This document shows positions 53,894-64,000 of a stretch of 64,000 nucleotides of DNA, piece after piece (the first letter of the stretch is position 1; every line of letters starts with the position of its first letter). The notes beneath the pieces were generated by a model that saw nothing but the letters and a program-made list of their open reading frames with translations, was not told where the DNA came from and did not search any database. A program made the translations under genes and the position numbers. The stretch lies in NCBI GenBank assembly GCA_009695305.1, contig SIBG01000012.1, forward strand, positions 1 to 64,000, in the 5' to 3' direction. The DNA comes from Opitutus sp. Lineage in GTDB: Bacteria > Verrucomicrobiota > Verrucomicrobiia > Opitutales > Opitutaceae.

Positions 53894-55075
53894 ATGAACG
53901 CGCCCGCAAAAAAACGCGTCGTTCTCCTCGGCGCCACCGGTTCCATCGGTGAAAGCACCCTCCGCGTGCTCGCCGCGCATCGTGACAAACTGGAACTGGT
54001 CGGCATCGCCGCGCGCGCCAACTGGGAAAAACTCGCCAGCATCGCCCGCTCGTTCGACGTGCGCCATGCCGCCATCTTCGACGATGCGGCTTTCGCGGCC
54101 GCCCGCGCCAATGCCGCTGCCTTCCCCCCCGGCACGCGCCTCTCCGGCGGGCTCGCCGGCCTCGTCGACCTCGCCCAGTTGCCCGAAGCCGACATCGTCC
54201 TCGTGGCAGTCGTCGGCACCACCGGCCTCGAGCCCGCCCTCGCCGCGCTCGCCGCCGGCAAGGACCTCGCTCTCGCGTCGAAGGAAATCCTCGTCCTCGC
54301 CGGCAAGTTCGTCGTCGCCGCCGCCAAAAAGCACGGCGCGAAACTTCTCCCCGTCGACAGCGAGCACAACGCTGTCTTCCAATGTCTCGAAGGCCACCCG
54401 CAGGCGGGCGTGCGCCGCATCGTGCTCACCGCGAGCGGCGGCGCATTCCGCGACTGGCCTGCCGAGCGCCTCGCGCAGGTCACGCCCGCCGACGCCATCA
54501 AGCACCCCAACTGGGCGATGGGCCCGAAAATCACCGTCGACTCCGCGACGCTCGCCAACAAGGGCCTCGAACTCATCGAGGCGCAGTGCCTCTTCGGTCT
54601 GCGTCCGGAGCAATGCACGGCGGTCCTTCATCCGCAGAGCATCGTCCACTGCCTCGTTGAGTTTACCGATGGCGCGATGCTCGCGCAGCTCTCTCCGCCG
54701 TCGATGACGTTTCCCATCCAGCATGCGCTGCTGCACCCCGCCCGCCCGCCCGGGGTCGACCCGGCCCTCGACTTGACCAAAGCCCTCAGCTTCGATTTTC
54801 GCCCGGTGGACGAGACACGTTTTCCCATGCTCCGGCTGGCCAAGCAAACGATGGCGACCGGCGGAGTGGCCCCGGCGATCTATAACGCGGCTAACGAAGT
54901 CGCCGTCGCCGCCTTTCTAAATGGTAATATTCCATTTCTTGCGATTCCGCGGCTGGTTGAGCACACTTTGGCCACTGTCACCAATTTCGAACCCGCCAAC
55001 CTTGCCGCGGTGCTGGCCGTGGAGGCCGACGCCCGGCGCGTCGCCACTGCCCGCCTGAGTAATTTCGCTCCCTAA
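53894..55075 (+). CDS. dxr: 1-deoxy-D-xylulose 5-phosphate reductoisomerase
   Basis: Second enzyme of the MEP isoprenoid pathway, 393 residues. NADPH site LLGATGSIGESTLRVL, LALASKEILVLAG (KE of the metal/substrate site), PVDSEHNAVFQCL (Asp, Glu), ASGGAFRDWP and HPNWAMGPKITVDSATLANKGLELIEA are all present and canonical. It is followed after 14 bases by rseP. Together with ispG downstream it makes this a MEP-pathway cluster. Confidence 0.96.
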   Translation: MNAPAKKRVVLLGATGSIGESTLRVLAAHRDKLELVGIAARANWEKLASIARSFDVRHAAIFDDAAFAAARANAAAFPPGTRLSGGLAGLVDLAQLPEADIVLVAVVGTTGLEPALAALAAGKDLALASKEILVLAGKFVVAAAKKHGAKLLPVDSEHNAVFQCLEGHPQAGVRRIVLTASGGAFRDWPAERLAQVTPADAIKHPNWAMGPKITVDSATLANKGLELIEAQCLFGLRPEQCTAVLHPQSIVHCLVEFTDGAMLAQLSPPSMTFPIQHALLHPARPPGVDPALDLTKALSFDFRPVDETRFPMLRLAKQTMATGGVAPAIYNAANEVAVAAFLNGNIPFLAIPRLVEHTLATVTNFEPANLAAVLAVEADARRVATARLSNFAP

Positions 55076-55089
55076 CTTCCCTTTCCCCC

Positions 55090-56559
55090 GTGCCCTCCGA
55101 CCTGCTGCAAACCGTCTTCTCCAACCTCTGGTCGTTCTTCCTCGTCGTTCTTTTCTTCGGCGGATCGATTTTCGTCCACGAACTCGGCCATTTCCTCGTC
55201 GCCCGCCGCCGCGGGGCGCACGTCGAGCGATTCTCCATCGGCTTTGGCCCGGCCATCTGGTCGCGGCGAGGCAAGGACGGCGTCGATTATCGCGTGTCGT
55301 GGATTCCACTCGGCGGTTACGTGCTCCTGCCCCAACTCGCCGACCTCGGCCCGATTGAAGGCGAAAGCAAGGCGGACGTCACCAAGCTGCCACCCATCAG
55401 CTACGTGACCAAGCTGCTGATCCTCGTGGCCGGTGCTGCGTTTAACATGCTGTTCGCGTTCGCGCTCGCCTGCGTGGTCTGGTGGGTCGGACAGCCGATG
55501 CTGGCCGATCTCGCGACCACCAAGCTCGGCACGGTCGCGCCCACGGTGAAACTGGCCGACGGCACCGCCGTCCCCAATCCCGCCTTCCAAGCCGGATTGA
55601 AGGCTGGCGACACCGTGCGCTCCATCGACGGCCACGCCGTCGCGAATTTCGAGGACATCATCAGCGGCGTGATCCTCGGCTCCGCCCGCTCCGGCGACGG
55701 CCGCCGCCAGTCGATTTTCGAAATCGACCGCGCCGGGACCACCATGCAAATTACCGTTTATCCGTTGCTGCTTTCGGAGGAAAAGATTCGCGTGGCGGGA
55801 GTTGAGCCACCCGATGATTTCTTGACCGCGGAAGCCGTGATCCCCGGCTCACCCGCGGAGGCCGCCGGCCTCCGACCCGGCGACCGACTCGTCGCGATCG
55901 ACGGCAAGCTGGTGTTTCAGCGCTCGGCCGTGGGTGAGCATCTGGCGAAGAACCCCGACCGCCCCAGCGCGTTTCTCGTTCAGCGCGGCTCCGAACAAAT
56001 CACGCTGCTCATCCAACCCCGCCTCGATCCCGATCCCGCTGGCGGCAAGCCTGTCGCGCGGATCGGCCTGCGTTATCGCGACGCGGTGATCGTGCTGCAC
56101 CCAACCCCGTGGTCGCAAATCGCCGATGACGTCGTCTCGACGTTTCGGACACTAGGCGCTCTCCTGAGCCCGAGTTCCGACATCGGCCCGTCAAAACTAA
56201 GCGGCCCGATCGGCATCGCGCGAGCCCTCCACCAGCAGGCCCAATGGGATTTTCGCCGGGCCCTGTGGTTCGTGATCCTCGTCAATGTGAACCTCGCCGT
56301 CTTCAACCTGTTGCCCATCCCCGTGCTCGATGGCGGGCAGGTCGTCTTCGCCACCATCGCCCGCCTGCGCCGCCGTGAATTACCCGCCAACATCATCATC
56401 GGGACCCAAAGCGCGTTCTTCGTGCTGATTCTGTCGCTGGTCCTTTACGTGAGCTTCTTCGACGTCAAGCGCTGGGCCCGGGATGCGAAGGCCGACCGCG
56501 GCGAAGCCGCCGCTCCGGCGGTCCCGGCGCCAGTCGTGCCGGTGCAGCCGACGAAGTGA
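55090..56559 (+). CDS. rseP: RseP-like site-2 zinc metalloprotease
   Basis: Intramembrane protease, 489 residues from GTG 55090. Zinc motif HELGH (His30, Glu31, His34) in the first helix, GGYV substrate-binding loop, two PDZ-like segments (GLKAGDTVRSIDG, GLRPGDRLVAIDG) and the second metal motif NLLPIPVLDGGQ (about 405-416). It cleaves membrane-anchored substrates such as anti-sigma factors. A Pro/Val-rich tail is present. Position between dxr and ispG matches many bacteria where rseP lies next to dxr. Confidence 0.93.
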   Translation: MPSDLLQTVFSNLWSFFLVVLFFGGSIFVHELGHFLVARRRGAHVERFSIGFGPAIWSRRGKDGVDYRVSWIPLGGYVLLPQLADLGPIEGESKADVTKLPPISYVTKLLILVAGAAFNMLFAFALACVVWWVGQPMLADLATTKLGTVAPTVKLADGTAVPNPAFQAGLKAGDTVRSIDGHAVANFEDIISGVILGSARSGDGRRQSIFEIDRAGTTMQITVYPLLLSEEKIRVAGVEPPDDFLTAEAVIPGSPAEAAGLRPGDRLVAIDGKLVFQRSAVGEHLAKNPDRPSAFLVQRGSEQITLLIQPRLDPDPAGGKPVARIGLRYRDAVIVLHPTPWSQIADDVVSTFRTLGALLSPSSDIGPSKLSGPIGIARALHQQAQWDFRRALWFVILVNVNLAVFNLLPIPVLDGGQVVFATIARLRRRELPANIIIGTQSAFFVLILSLVLYVSFFDVKRWARDAKADRGEAAAPAVPAPVVPVQPTK

Positions 56560-56568
56560 TTTCGTCGG

Positions 56569-56615
56569 GCGGGTGTCTTGCACCCGCCGCGGCGTCAGCC
56601 AGACTGACGCCCTAC
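56569..56615 (-). repeat. Tandem REP hairpins with GTAG upstream of ispG
   Basis: On the minus strand GTAG leads into GGCGTCAG / CTGACGCC (8-bp stem, 56591-56611), followed by a second hairpin GCGGGTG / CACCCGC (56569-56587). It lies wholly between rseP and ispG, ending nine bases before the ispG ATG. Confidence 0.6.
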
Positions 56616-56624
56616 CTCCGAGCC

Positions 56625-58652
56625 ATGTCCTACTGCTCCTCGCGTTTTCACACGGTTCGCCGCCCCACCATCGAGGTGAACGTCGGCGGCATCGGAGTCG
56701 GCGGCGCCAATCCGGTGCGCCTGCAGTCGATGACCACGAGCGATACGCAAGATGTCGCCGCCACCGTGAAACAATCGATCGCGCTCGCCGAGGTCGGCTG
56801 CGAAATCGTCCGCATCACCGCGCCCAACGTCGCCGCCGCGAAATGCCTCAAGGAAATCCGCACACAATTCTCTGCCGCGGGCTTCGCGCATGTGCCGCTG
56901 GTCGCGGACATCCATTTCCTCCCGAGCGCCGCGATGGAGGCGGTCGAACACGTCGAGAAAGTCCGCGTGAATCCCGGTAATTACGCCGACAAGAAAAAAT
57001 TCGCCGTCCGCGAATACTCCGACGCCGCCTATGAGTCCGAACTGCAGCGGCTCCACGAGACGTTTTCTCCGCTCGTCCAGCGTTGCCGGGAACTCGGCCG
57101 CTCGATGCGCATCGGCACCAACCACGGATCGCTCTCCGACCGGCTCATGAACCGCTATGGCGACACGCCGCTCGGCATGGTCGAAAGTGCGCTCGAATTT
57201 CTCCGCATCGCCCGCAGCCACCGCTACGATCAAGTCATCCTTTCGATGAAGTCCTCCAATCCGAAGGTGATGATTCAGGCCTACCGCCTGCTCGTCGAGC
57301 GGATGGCACGGGAGGACATGCATTATCCGCTGCACCTCGGCGTGACGGAGGCCGGCGACGGCGAGGATGGCCGGATCAAGAGCGCCATCGGCATCGGCTC
57401 GCTCCTGCTCGACGGCCTCGGCGACACCATCCGGGTGTCGCTCACGGAGGACAGCGTTTATGAAATTCCCGTCGCCCGCGCGATCGCCGACAAGGCGATG
57501 TCGCTCTGGGGCCACGCGGCTGGTGAGAGCGCGACCGATTCGGTCGACCCTTACCATTTTGCCAAACGCGAAACCGCCACGCTCACGCTTGGCGCGCAGT
57601 GCAGCGTCGGGCCCGGGCAGCCGCCCCGCGTCATCGTGCGCGTGTCGTCCGTCACCGACCTTCCCGCCGCCGCGCGCGAACTTTCCTCGCCGAAACTGAA
57701 AGACACCCCCGCCGAGGGCCTGCTCGTGCCCCTCGCGACCCCCGGCGAGCTCGCCGTCCTGTGCGAAATCGCGGCCCGCACGCCGCTGCCGGTGACGTTT
57801 CTCGCCCTGGAACTCTCGCCCGCGCTCACACCGGACATCCTGCAACCCCTGCTCGCCATGAGCCCGGGGCGGCTGATGCTCGTGCGCCGCTTCAGTGGGG
57901 CCGACCGCGATCAACTCACGGCCTGGGCCACGGTGGTCCGGCAGCACGGCCACTTTCTCGCCTGCGATGTCACGCCCGAAGAAATCTCCGCGCTCGGCGA
58001 AACTCTCCGTCAGCTCGGCGACAACCGGCTCGTGTTCGCGGCCAGCGCCCAAACCCCAACTCCCGGCTCGCGCCACGCCCTTGGCGCGTATCGCCGGCTC
58101 GCGGAGGAGCTGGGGCGCCTCGGATTGCGCGCACCCATCTGGATCCGCAATACGCCGGCGACCGCCGTCCAAGGCGACCAAAGTTTCCTCTCCAAACTCC
58201 TCGAGGCCAGTTTCCTCACGGGCGGCCTGCTGTGCGACGGCCTCGGGGATTTCGTCAGCATCGAGACCGAGAGCGATCCATGGCGTGCGACCAAGCTCAC
58301 CTATAACGTCCTCCAGGGCGCCGGGGCCCGCATCTCGAAGACTGAATTCGTGGCCTGCCCCAGCTGCGGCCGCACTCTCTTCGACTTGCAGACCACCACG
58401 CAGCGCATCCGCCAGCAGACGGGCCACCTGAAGGGCGTGAAGCTCGCGATCATGGGCTGCATCGTGAATGGCCCCGGCGAAATGGCGGACGCCGATTTCG
58501 GCTACGTCGGCGGCGCGCCGGGGAAAATCAATCTCTACGTCGGAAAAAATTGCGTGCAATATAACCTTCCGCAGGCCGAAGCCGACGCACGTTTAATTTC
58601 GCTCATCAAAGAACACGGCAAATGGATCGAGCCGGAGCCCGCGCCCGCGTGA
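56625..58652 (+). CDS. ispG: 4-hydroxy-3-methylbut-2-enyl diphosphate synthase, long form
   Basis: MEP pathway [4Fe-4S] enzyme making HMBPP. 675 residues from ATG 56625, nearly twice the common bacterial length, as in chlamydiae and plants, owing to a middle insert (about 280-560). N-terminal TIM barrel: VGGANPVRLQSMTTSDT, PLVADIHFLP, VRVNPGNYAD, LGVTEAGDGEDGRIKSAIGIG. Cluster cysteines are in CPSCGRTLFDLQ (about 578) and MGCIVNGPGEM (about 611). Last gene of the uppS run. dnaA follows in the same direction after about 500 bases. Confidence 0.95.
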   Translation: MSYCSSRFHTVRRPTIEVNVGGIGVGGANPVRLQSMTTSDTQDVAATVKQSIALAEVGCEIVRITAPNVAAAKCLKEIRTQFSAAGFAHVPLVADIHFLPSAAMEAVEHVEKVRVNPGNYADKKKFAVREYSDAAYESELQRLHETFSPLVQRCRELGRSMRIGTNHGSLSDRLMNRYGDTPLGMVESALEFLRIARSHRYDQVILSMKSSNPKVMIQAYRLLVERMAREDMHYPLHLGVTEAGDGEDGRIKSAIGIGSLLLDGLGDTIRVSLTEDSVYEIPVARAIADKAMSLWGHAAGESATDSVDPYHFAKRETATLTLGAQCSVGPGQPPRVIVRVSSVTDLPAAARELSSPKLKDTPAEGLLVPLATPGELAVLCEIAARTPLPVTFLALELSPALTPDILQPLLAMSPGRLMLVRRFSGADRDQLTAWATVVRQHGHFLACDVTPEEISALGETLRQLGDNRLVFAASAQTPTPGSRHALGAYRRLAEELGRLGLRAPIWIRNTPATAVQGDQSFLSKLLEASFLTGGLLCDGLGDFVSIETESDPWRATKLTYNVLQGAGARISKTEFVACPSCGRTLFDLQTTTQRIRQQTGHLKGVKLAIMGCIVNGPGEMADADFGYVGGAPGKINLYVGKNCVQYNLPQAEADARLISLIKEHGKWIEPEPAPA

Positions 58653-59167
58653 GCGCAGCCCGCGCGCGTATTCAGGAACGCAGGCGCCGTGACCGAATCG
58701 TCACCCACGCGCCACCTGCGGGTCGGCTTCCCAAGCCCCTTCCACGGCCGTGTAACACCGCCCAAATTACGGTTTTTGCACCCCATTTCTGGCGCACCTA
58801 ACTCGGCCGCGTCATGGCAACGAAAAAACCGAAAAAGTTATGCTCAGCTTCACTGTGAATAAGTTGTCGGAAACTTCGCCTTGAAATGCTTTTTTGGTTC
58901 ACAGTTACTGCGTCTTCGTTCAGTTGTTTTTCGTTCTCGGATGTTCTTTCCCATGTCGTTTGTGCCCTATCCAGAAAATCCCGCGGTGCTTTCCACCGGT
59001 ATTAACTGGTCATCAATGTCTTATAAGATCTCGTTTCTCTTTATTTCCCGAATGATGGCCGGACTCAACTTTTCCTGCGGCGATCAGACCTGGATGAGGC
59101 GTTTTCTGACATGCTGGAAGGCCGAGCACGAAGCAGTGTGAATAAATCCGCCCCAACGCCAGTTTCC
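58653..59167. other. Candidate chromosomal origin (oriC) upstream of dnaA
   Basis: The longest non-coding stretch in the window. Two identical DnaA-box-like nonamers TGTGAATAA (one mismatch from TGTGGATAA) lie at 58854-58862 and 59137-59145, and a weaker TTATGCTCA at 58838-58846. The part from about 58860 to 59050 is clearly AT-richer than its surroundings, with TTTATTTC, TCTTATAAGATC and ATTAACTGG runs that could unwind. It precedes dnaA directly. Too few boxes are visible to be certain. Confidence 0.45.
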
Positions 59168-60568
59168 ATGCCCTCTTTGTCTCTTCCACCCAGCCTCTGG
59201 GAAACCGTCAAATGCGACTTCAAGTCGCTCTTTCCCGAGGATGTTTTCCAAATGTGGTTTGAGCCGGTGGTGTGCCTGGAGACCACGGGCGATTCCATGA
59301 CCTTGGGCGTGCCGAACGACTTCGCCGCCATCTGGATTCACGATAACTACCTCGACCTCATCACCCAGCGGTTGCGCCTGACCGCCGGCCGGATGGTCAA
59401 CGTCACCCTGCGCAAGGCCGATTCCGCCAGCCGCGTTTCCAGCACGGCCACCGCGGCCCGCACCGCCAGCGCCGAAGCCGCCGCGCCCCGCGGCCGCGCT
59501 GCCACGCCCCGCCGCACCACCCGCTACGACGAACGCGGCCCGGCCACCGGCTCGCTCAACCCGCGCAACACCTTCGAAACCTTCGTCGTCGGCAACAACA
59601 ACCAGATGGCCCACGCCGCCGCCCTCGCCGTCACCCAAGCCCCGGCGCAAGCCTACAACCCCCTCTTTTTCTACGGCGAAACCGGCCTCGGCAAAACCCA
59701 TCTGATGCACGCCATCGGGCACGCCATCCTGCGCGCCAACCCCGACGCCCGCGTCGCCTACCTCTCCACGGAAAAATTCACCAACGAGTTTATCCAAGCC
59801 CTGCAGGAGAACAGCCTCACCAAATTCCGTCAGCGCTACCGCCACGTCGACGTGCTCCTCATCGACGATGTGCAGTTCCTCGCCGGCAAGGAGCGCATCC
59901 AGGAGGAGTTCTACCACACCTTCAACGACCTCTTCGAATCCGGCAAACAAGTCGTTCTTTCCAGCGACCGCCGCGCCAGCGAAATCCAGAAACTCGAATC
60001 CCGCCTGGTCTCCCGCTTCGAGTGGGGCCTGCCCGCCGACATCCAGGCGCCCGATCTCGAGACCCGTCAGGCCATCCTCCGCTCAAAAGCCGCGACGCTG
60101 AAATGCAACCTGCCCGAGGACATCCTTAATTTCATCGCGCAAAACATCACCAAGAACATCCGCCGCCTCGAAGGCGCGTTGATCAAGGTCGCCAGTTACT
60201 CTGCGCTCACCAGCAAGCCCCTCGATCTCGCGACCGCCGAGCGCCTCTTGCACGACGTGCTCATGGAGCAGGCGCAACACATTCTGACCATCGAGACGAT
60301 TCAGAAACGCGTGGCCGACCACTTCCAGATCCGCCACAGCGACATGACGAGCAAGCGCCGGCCCAACAACATCGCCATCCCCCGCCAGATCGCGATGTAT
60401 ATCACCCGGACCCTCACCCGGCACTCCCTCCAGGAAATCGGCGACGCCTTTGGCGGCCGCGATCACGGCACCGTCATCCACGCCTGCAAGGCCGTCGATA
60501 ACATGATGGAGCAGGACGCCTCGACCCGCAGCAGCGTCGAGTTCCTGAAGACGCAGCTCTCGAAGTGA
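59168..60568 (+). CDS. dnaA: Chromosomal replication initiator DnaA
   Basis: 466 residues from ATG 59168. Domain I (about 1-90) WETVKCDFKSLFPEDVFQMWFEP, a disordered Ala/Arg-rich domain II (about 90-140), the AAA+ domain III with Walker A FYGETGLGKTHLMHA (about 170) and Walker B VLLIDDVQFLAGKERIQEEF, and domain IV with the signature FGGRDHGTVIHACKAV. Alternative starts are GTG 59138 and ATG 59111, the latter with GAGG about 11 bases upstream. dnaN does not follow, unlike in many bacteria. Confidence 0.95.
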   Translation: MPSLSLPPSLWETVKCDFKSLFPEDVFQMWFEPVVCLETTGDSMTLGVPNDFAAIWIHDNYLDLITQRLRLTAGRMVNVTLRKADSASRVSSTATAARTASAEAAAPRGRAATPRRTTRYDERGPATGSLNPRNTFETFVVGNNNQMAHAAALAVTQAPAQAYNPLFFYGETGLGKTHLMHAIGHAILRANPDARVAYLSTEKFTNEFIQALQENSLTKFRQRYRHVDVLLIDDVQFLAGKERIQEEFYHTFNDLFESGKQVVLSSDRRASEIQKLESRLVSRFEWGLPADIQAPDLETRQAILRSKAATLKCNLPEDILNFIAQNITKNIRRLEGALIKVASYSALTSKPLDLATAERLLHDVLMEQAQHILTIETIQKRVADHFQIRHSDMTSKRRPNNIAIPRQIAMYITRTLTRHSLQEIGDAFGGRDHGTVIHACKAVDNMMEQDASTRSSVEFLKTQLSK

Positions 60569-60644
60569 CGCGGCGCGCCGTGCGCCGCAGTTGAGAACGG
60601 TTCGTCGCCGCGTGCATTACGATGCAGCTCGCCGGCTGCTCCAT

Positions 60645-60682
60645 TTGTCCTCGCGAGGAGCGAAGCGACGGGGCGATCCATC
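60645..60682. repeat. Fragment of a GCGAGGAGCGAAGCGA dispersed repeat
   Basis: CCTCGCGAGGAGCGAAGCGA, then CGGGGCGATCCATCGG, lies in the gap after dnaA (60569-60769). It is one arm of the TCATTGCGAGGAGCGAAGCGA type repeat also represented at 397. I see nothing else in that gap. Confidence 0.45.
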
Positions 60683-60769
60683 GGAAATTCCAGCCAACCG
60701 CCGCGGGCCCACGCGCACAGCTTGATTTAGTCTCTCAATTCTCAACACTCATCCCTCAACCTCTTTCCC

Positions 60770-61345
60770 ATGCCTCTCACTCCCGAGCAAAAGCAAGCCG
60801 TCGCTGGTTGGATCGCCGGCGGCGACAGCCTCTCCGCCGTCCAGAAGAAACTCTCCGAGCAGTTCAAGATTTCGCTCACCTACCGGGACGTCCGGTTCCT
60901 CGTCGATGATCTCAATCTCGAGTTGAAGGACCCTGCACCCAAGGTCGACACCAGCGATGTCTCGAAGATTCCGCCGCCCGCGAAACCCGCGGCGGGAAAA
61001 CCTGCAGAAAAAAAGGGCTTCCTCGACAAGGCCAAGGAAAAGCTCGGCCTCGGCAAGGATGAACCCGCCGCCGAACTTGATGACGCCGAAGACGCCGGCC
61101 TCGACGACCTTCCCGCCGGTGCCAGCGCCGTTACGGTCAGCGTGGACAAGGTCACCGTCATCCCCGGCGCGATCGCCGGTGGCACGGTGACCTTCAGCGA
61201 TGGCGTGACGGGCAAATGGATCGTTGATCAACAAGGCCGCCCTGGCTTCACCGAAGTCAGCCAGCCCGGCTACCGCCCCACCCCCGCCGACGCCCAAGCC
61301 TTCATGCAGGAACTCAGCCGGGCCCTCCAGCAACGCGGGTTCTGA
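60770..61345 (+). CDS. Hypothetical protein with N-terminal HTH-like region
   Basis: 191 residues. The first ~60 (LTPEQKQAVAGWIAGGDSLS, VQKKLSEQFKISLTYRDVRF) look like a helix-turn-helix or small helical module. An Ala/Pro/Lys-rich acidic linker (about 60-115) follows, then a compact C-terminal domain (VTVSVDKVTVIPGAIAGGTV, TFSDGVTGKWIVDQQGRPGF). I recognise no named family but would expect relatives in Opitutaceae. Soluble, cytoplasmic. Confidence 0.6.
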   Translation: MPLTPEQKQAVAGWIAGGDSLSAVQKKLSEQFKISLTYRDVRFLVDDLNLELKDPAPKVDTSDVSKIPPPAKPAAGKPAEKKGFLDKAKEKLGLGKDEPAAELDDAEDAGLDDLPAGASAVTVSVDKVTVIPGAIAGGTVTFSDGVTGKWIVDQQGRPGFTEVSQPGYRPTPADAQAFMQELSRALQQRGF

Positions 61346-61363
61346 GCCGGCGCCGACGTCCGA

Positions 61364-61440
61364 GGTAGCGCGGTGCTTCAGCCCGCGTCAGGGCAGCACA
61401 ACTCTTCCCCTCGGAACGCGGGCTGAAGCACCGCGCTACC
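61364..61440. repeat. GTAG REP pair with perfect 25-bp arms
   Basis: 61364-61388 and 61416-61440 are perfect 25-bp reverse complements enclosing 27 bases, each starting at its outer end with GGTAG. Each arm can also fold by itself (CGCGG ... CCGCG). It lies between convergent genes and could stop transcription, but no T-run follows. Confidence 0.7.
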
Positions 61441-61512
61441 CCGACCCACTCGGTTTCTTCGTTTCCTCCGTTACCTTCTGTGAAGATCCGGGTTTCTTTC
61501 GCGTTTCGCACA

Positions 61513-64000
<2,488 letters not shown>

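Noticed and set aside
56595-58559. 654-residue minus-strand frame opposite ispG
   Set aside because: Composition is that of an antisense frame; ispG on the other strand has all catalytic motifs.
61364-61440. Ordinary terminator between convergent genes
   Set aside because: No T-run after either arm, and the GGTAG ends and long perfect arms fit the REP class better; a secondary terminator role cannot be excluded.

Overview
The window is high-GC bacterial chromosome, almost fully coding, with no plasmid or phage backbone, no rRNA, no tRNA and no CRISPR array that I can see. Gene content and protein style suggest a verrucomicrobial chromosome, most likely Opitutaceae. The clues are a dnaG-rpoD pair, a long chlamydial/plant-type IspG, an ECF sigma factor carrying a membrane anchor, Tat-signal Gfo/Idh/MocA oxidoreductases and sugar isomerases, and an SwmB-like domain remnant. 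This placement is inference from family resemblance; I could not run a search.

Layout. 0.4-2.5 kb: threonine synthase and a secreted lectin-fold protein. 2.6-3.5 kb: two decayed gene remnants joined at a near-perfect palindrome. 3.5-11 kb: purine genes, a PurM-like gene and purF on the minus strand, divergent from a long single-chain purL. 11-23 kb: carbohydrate and accessory genes (dienelactone hydrolase, two Gfo/Idh oxidoreductases, a sugar isomerase-like protein, a nucleoside:H+ symporter-like MFS permease, a GDSL esterase), a CheY-like regulator, a membrane-anchored ECF sigma factor, pyrE and a frameshifted DUF1697 gene. 23-29 kb: xerD, infA, tadA, superoxide dismutase, a TolB-like protein, mrp and rpmG. 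29-31 kb: a diadenylate cyclase joined to a PTS EIIA-like domain but split by a frameshift, then an orphan nuoA. 32-37 kb: dnaG, rpoD, a lipoprotein, tatA. 37-39 kb: a CPA2 K+/H+ antiporter. 39.4-44.4 kb: mreB, a RAYT transposase unit, mreC, mreD and PBP2. 44-49 kb: a transglutaminase/DUF58/MoxR operon. 49-52 kb: MTA phosphorylase, acetyl xylan esterase, pterin dehydratase. 52-58.7 kb: uppS-cdsA-dxr-rseP-ispG (isoprenoid and envelope). 58.8-60.6 kb: a candidate origin and dnaA. 61.5-64 kb: ligA and a VanZ-family gene running off the edge.

The most distinctive signal is repeat biology. At least ten short hairpins carry the GTAG tetranucleotide that marks REP sequences recognised by RAYT (TnpA-REP) transposases, but their palindromes differ from site to site. 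One RAYT gene is present. It sits between mreB and mreC and is bounded by perfect 26-bp inverted REPs, one of which supplies its stop codon. GTAG motifs also supply the stop codons of rpoD and the pterin dehydratase and abut the dnaG start. At least three other repeat types are scattered between genes, and one lies in frame inside purL.

The gene set is mostly housekeeping: purine and pyrimidine synthesis, replication initiation, primary sigma factor, cell shape and peptidoglycan, isoprenoid precursors, ligase. Clear accessory features are the repeats, the broken genes, the EIIA-diadenylate cyclase fusion and the anchored sigma factor.
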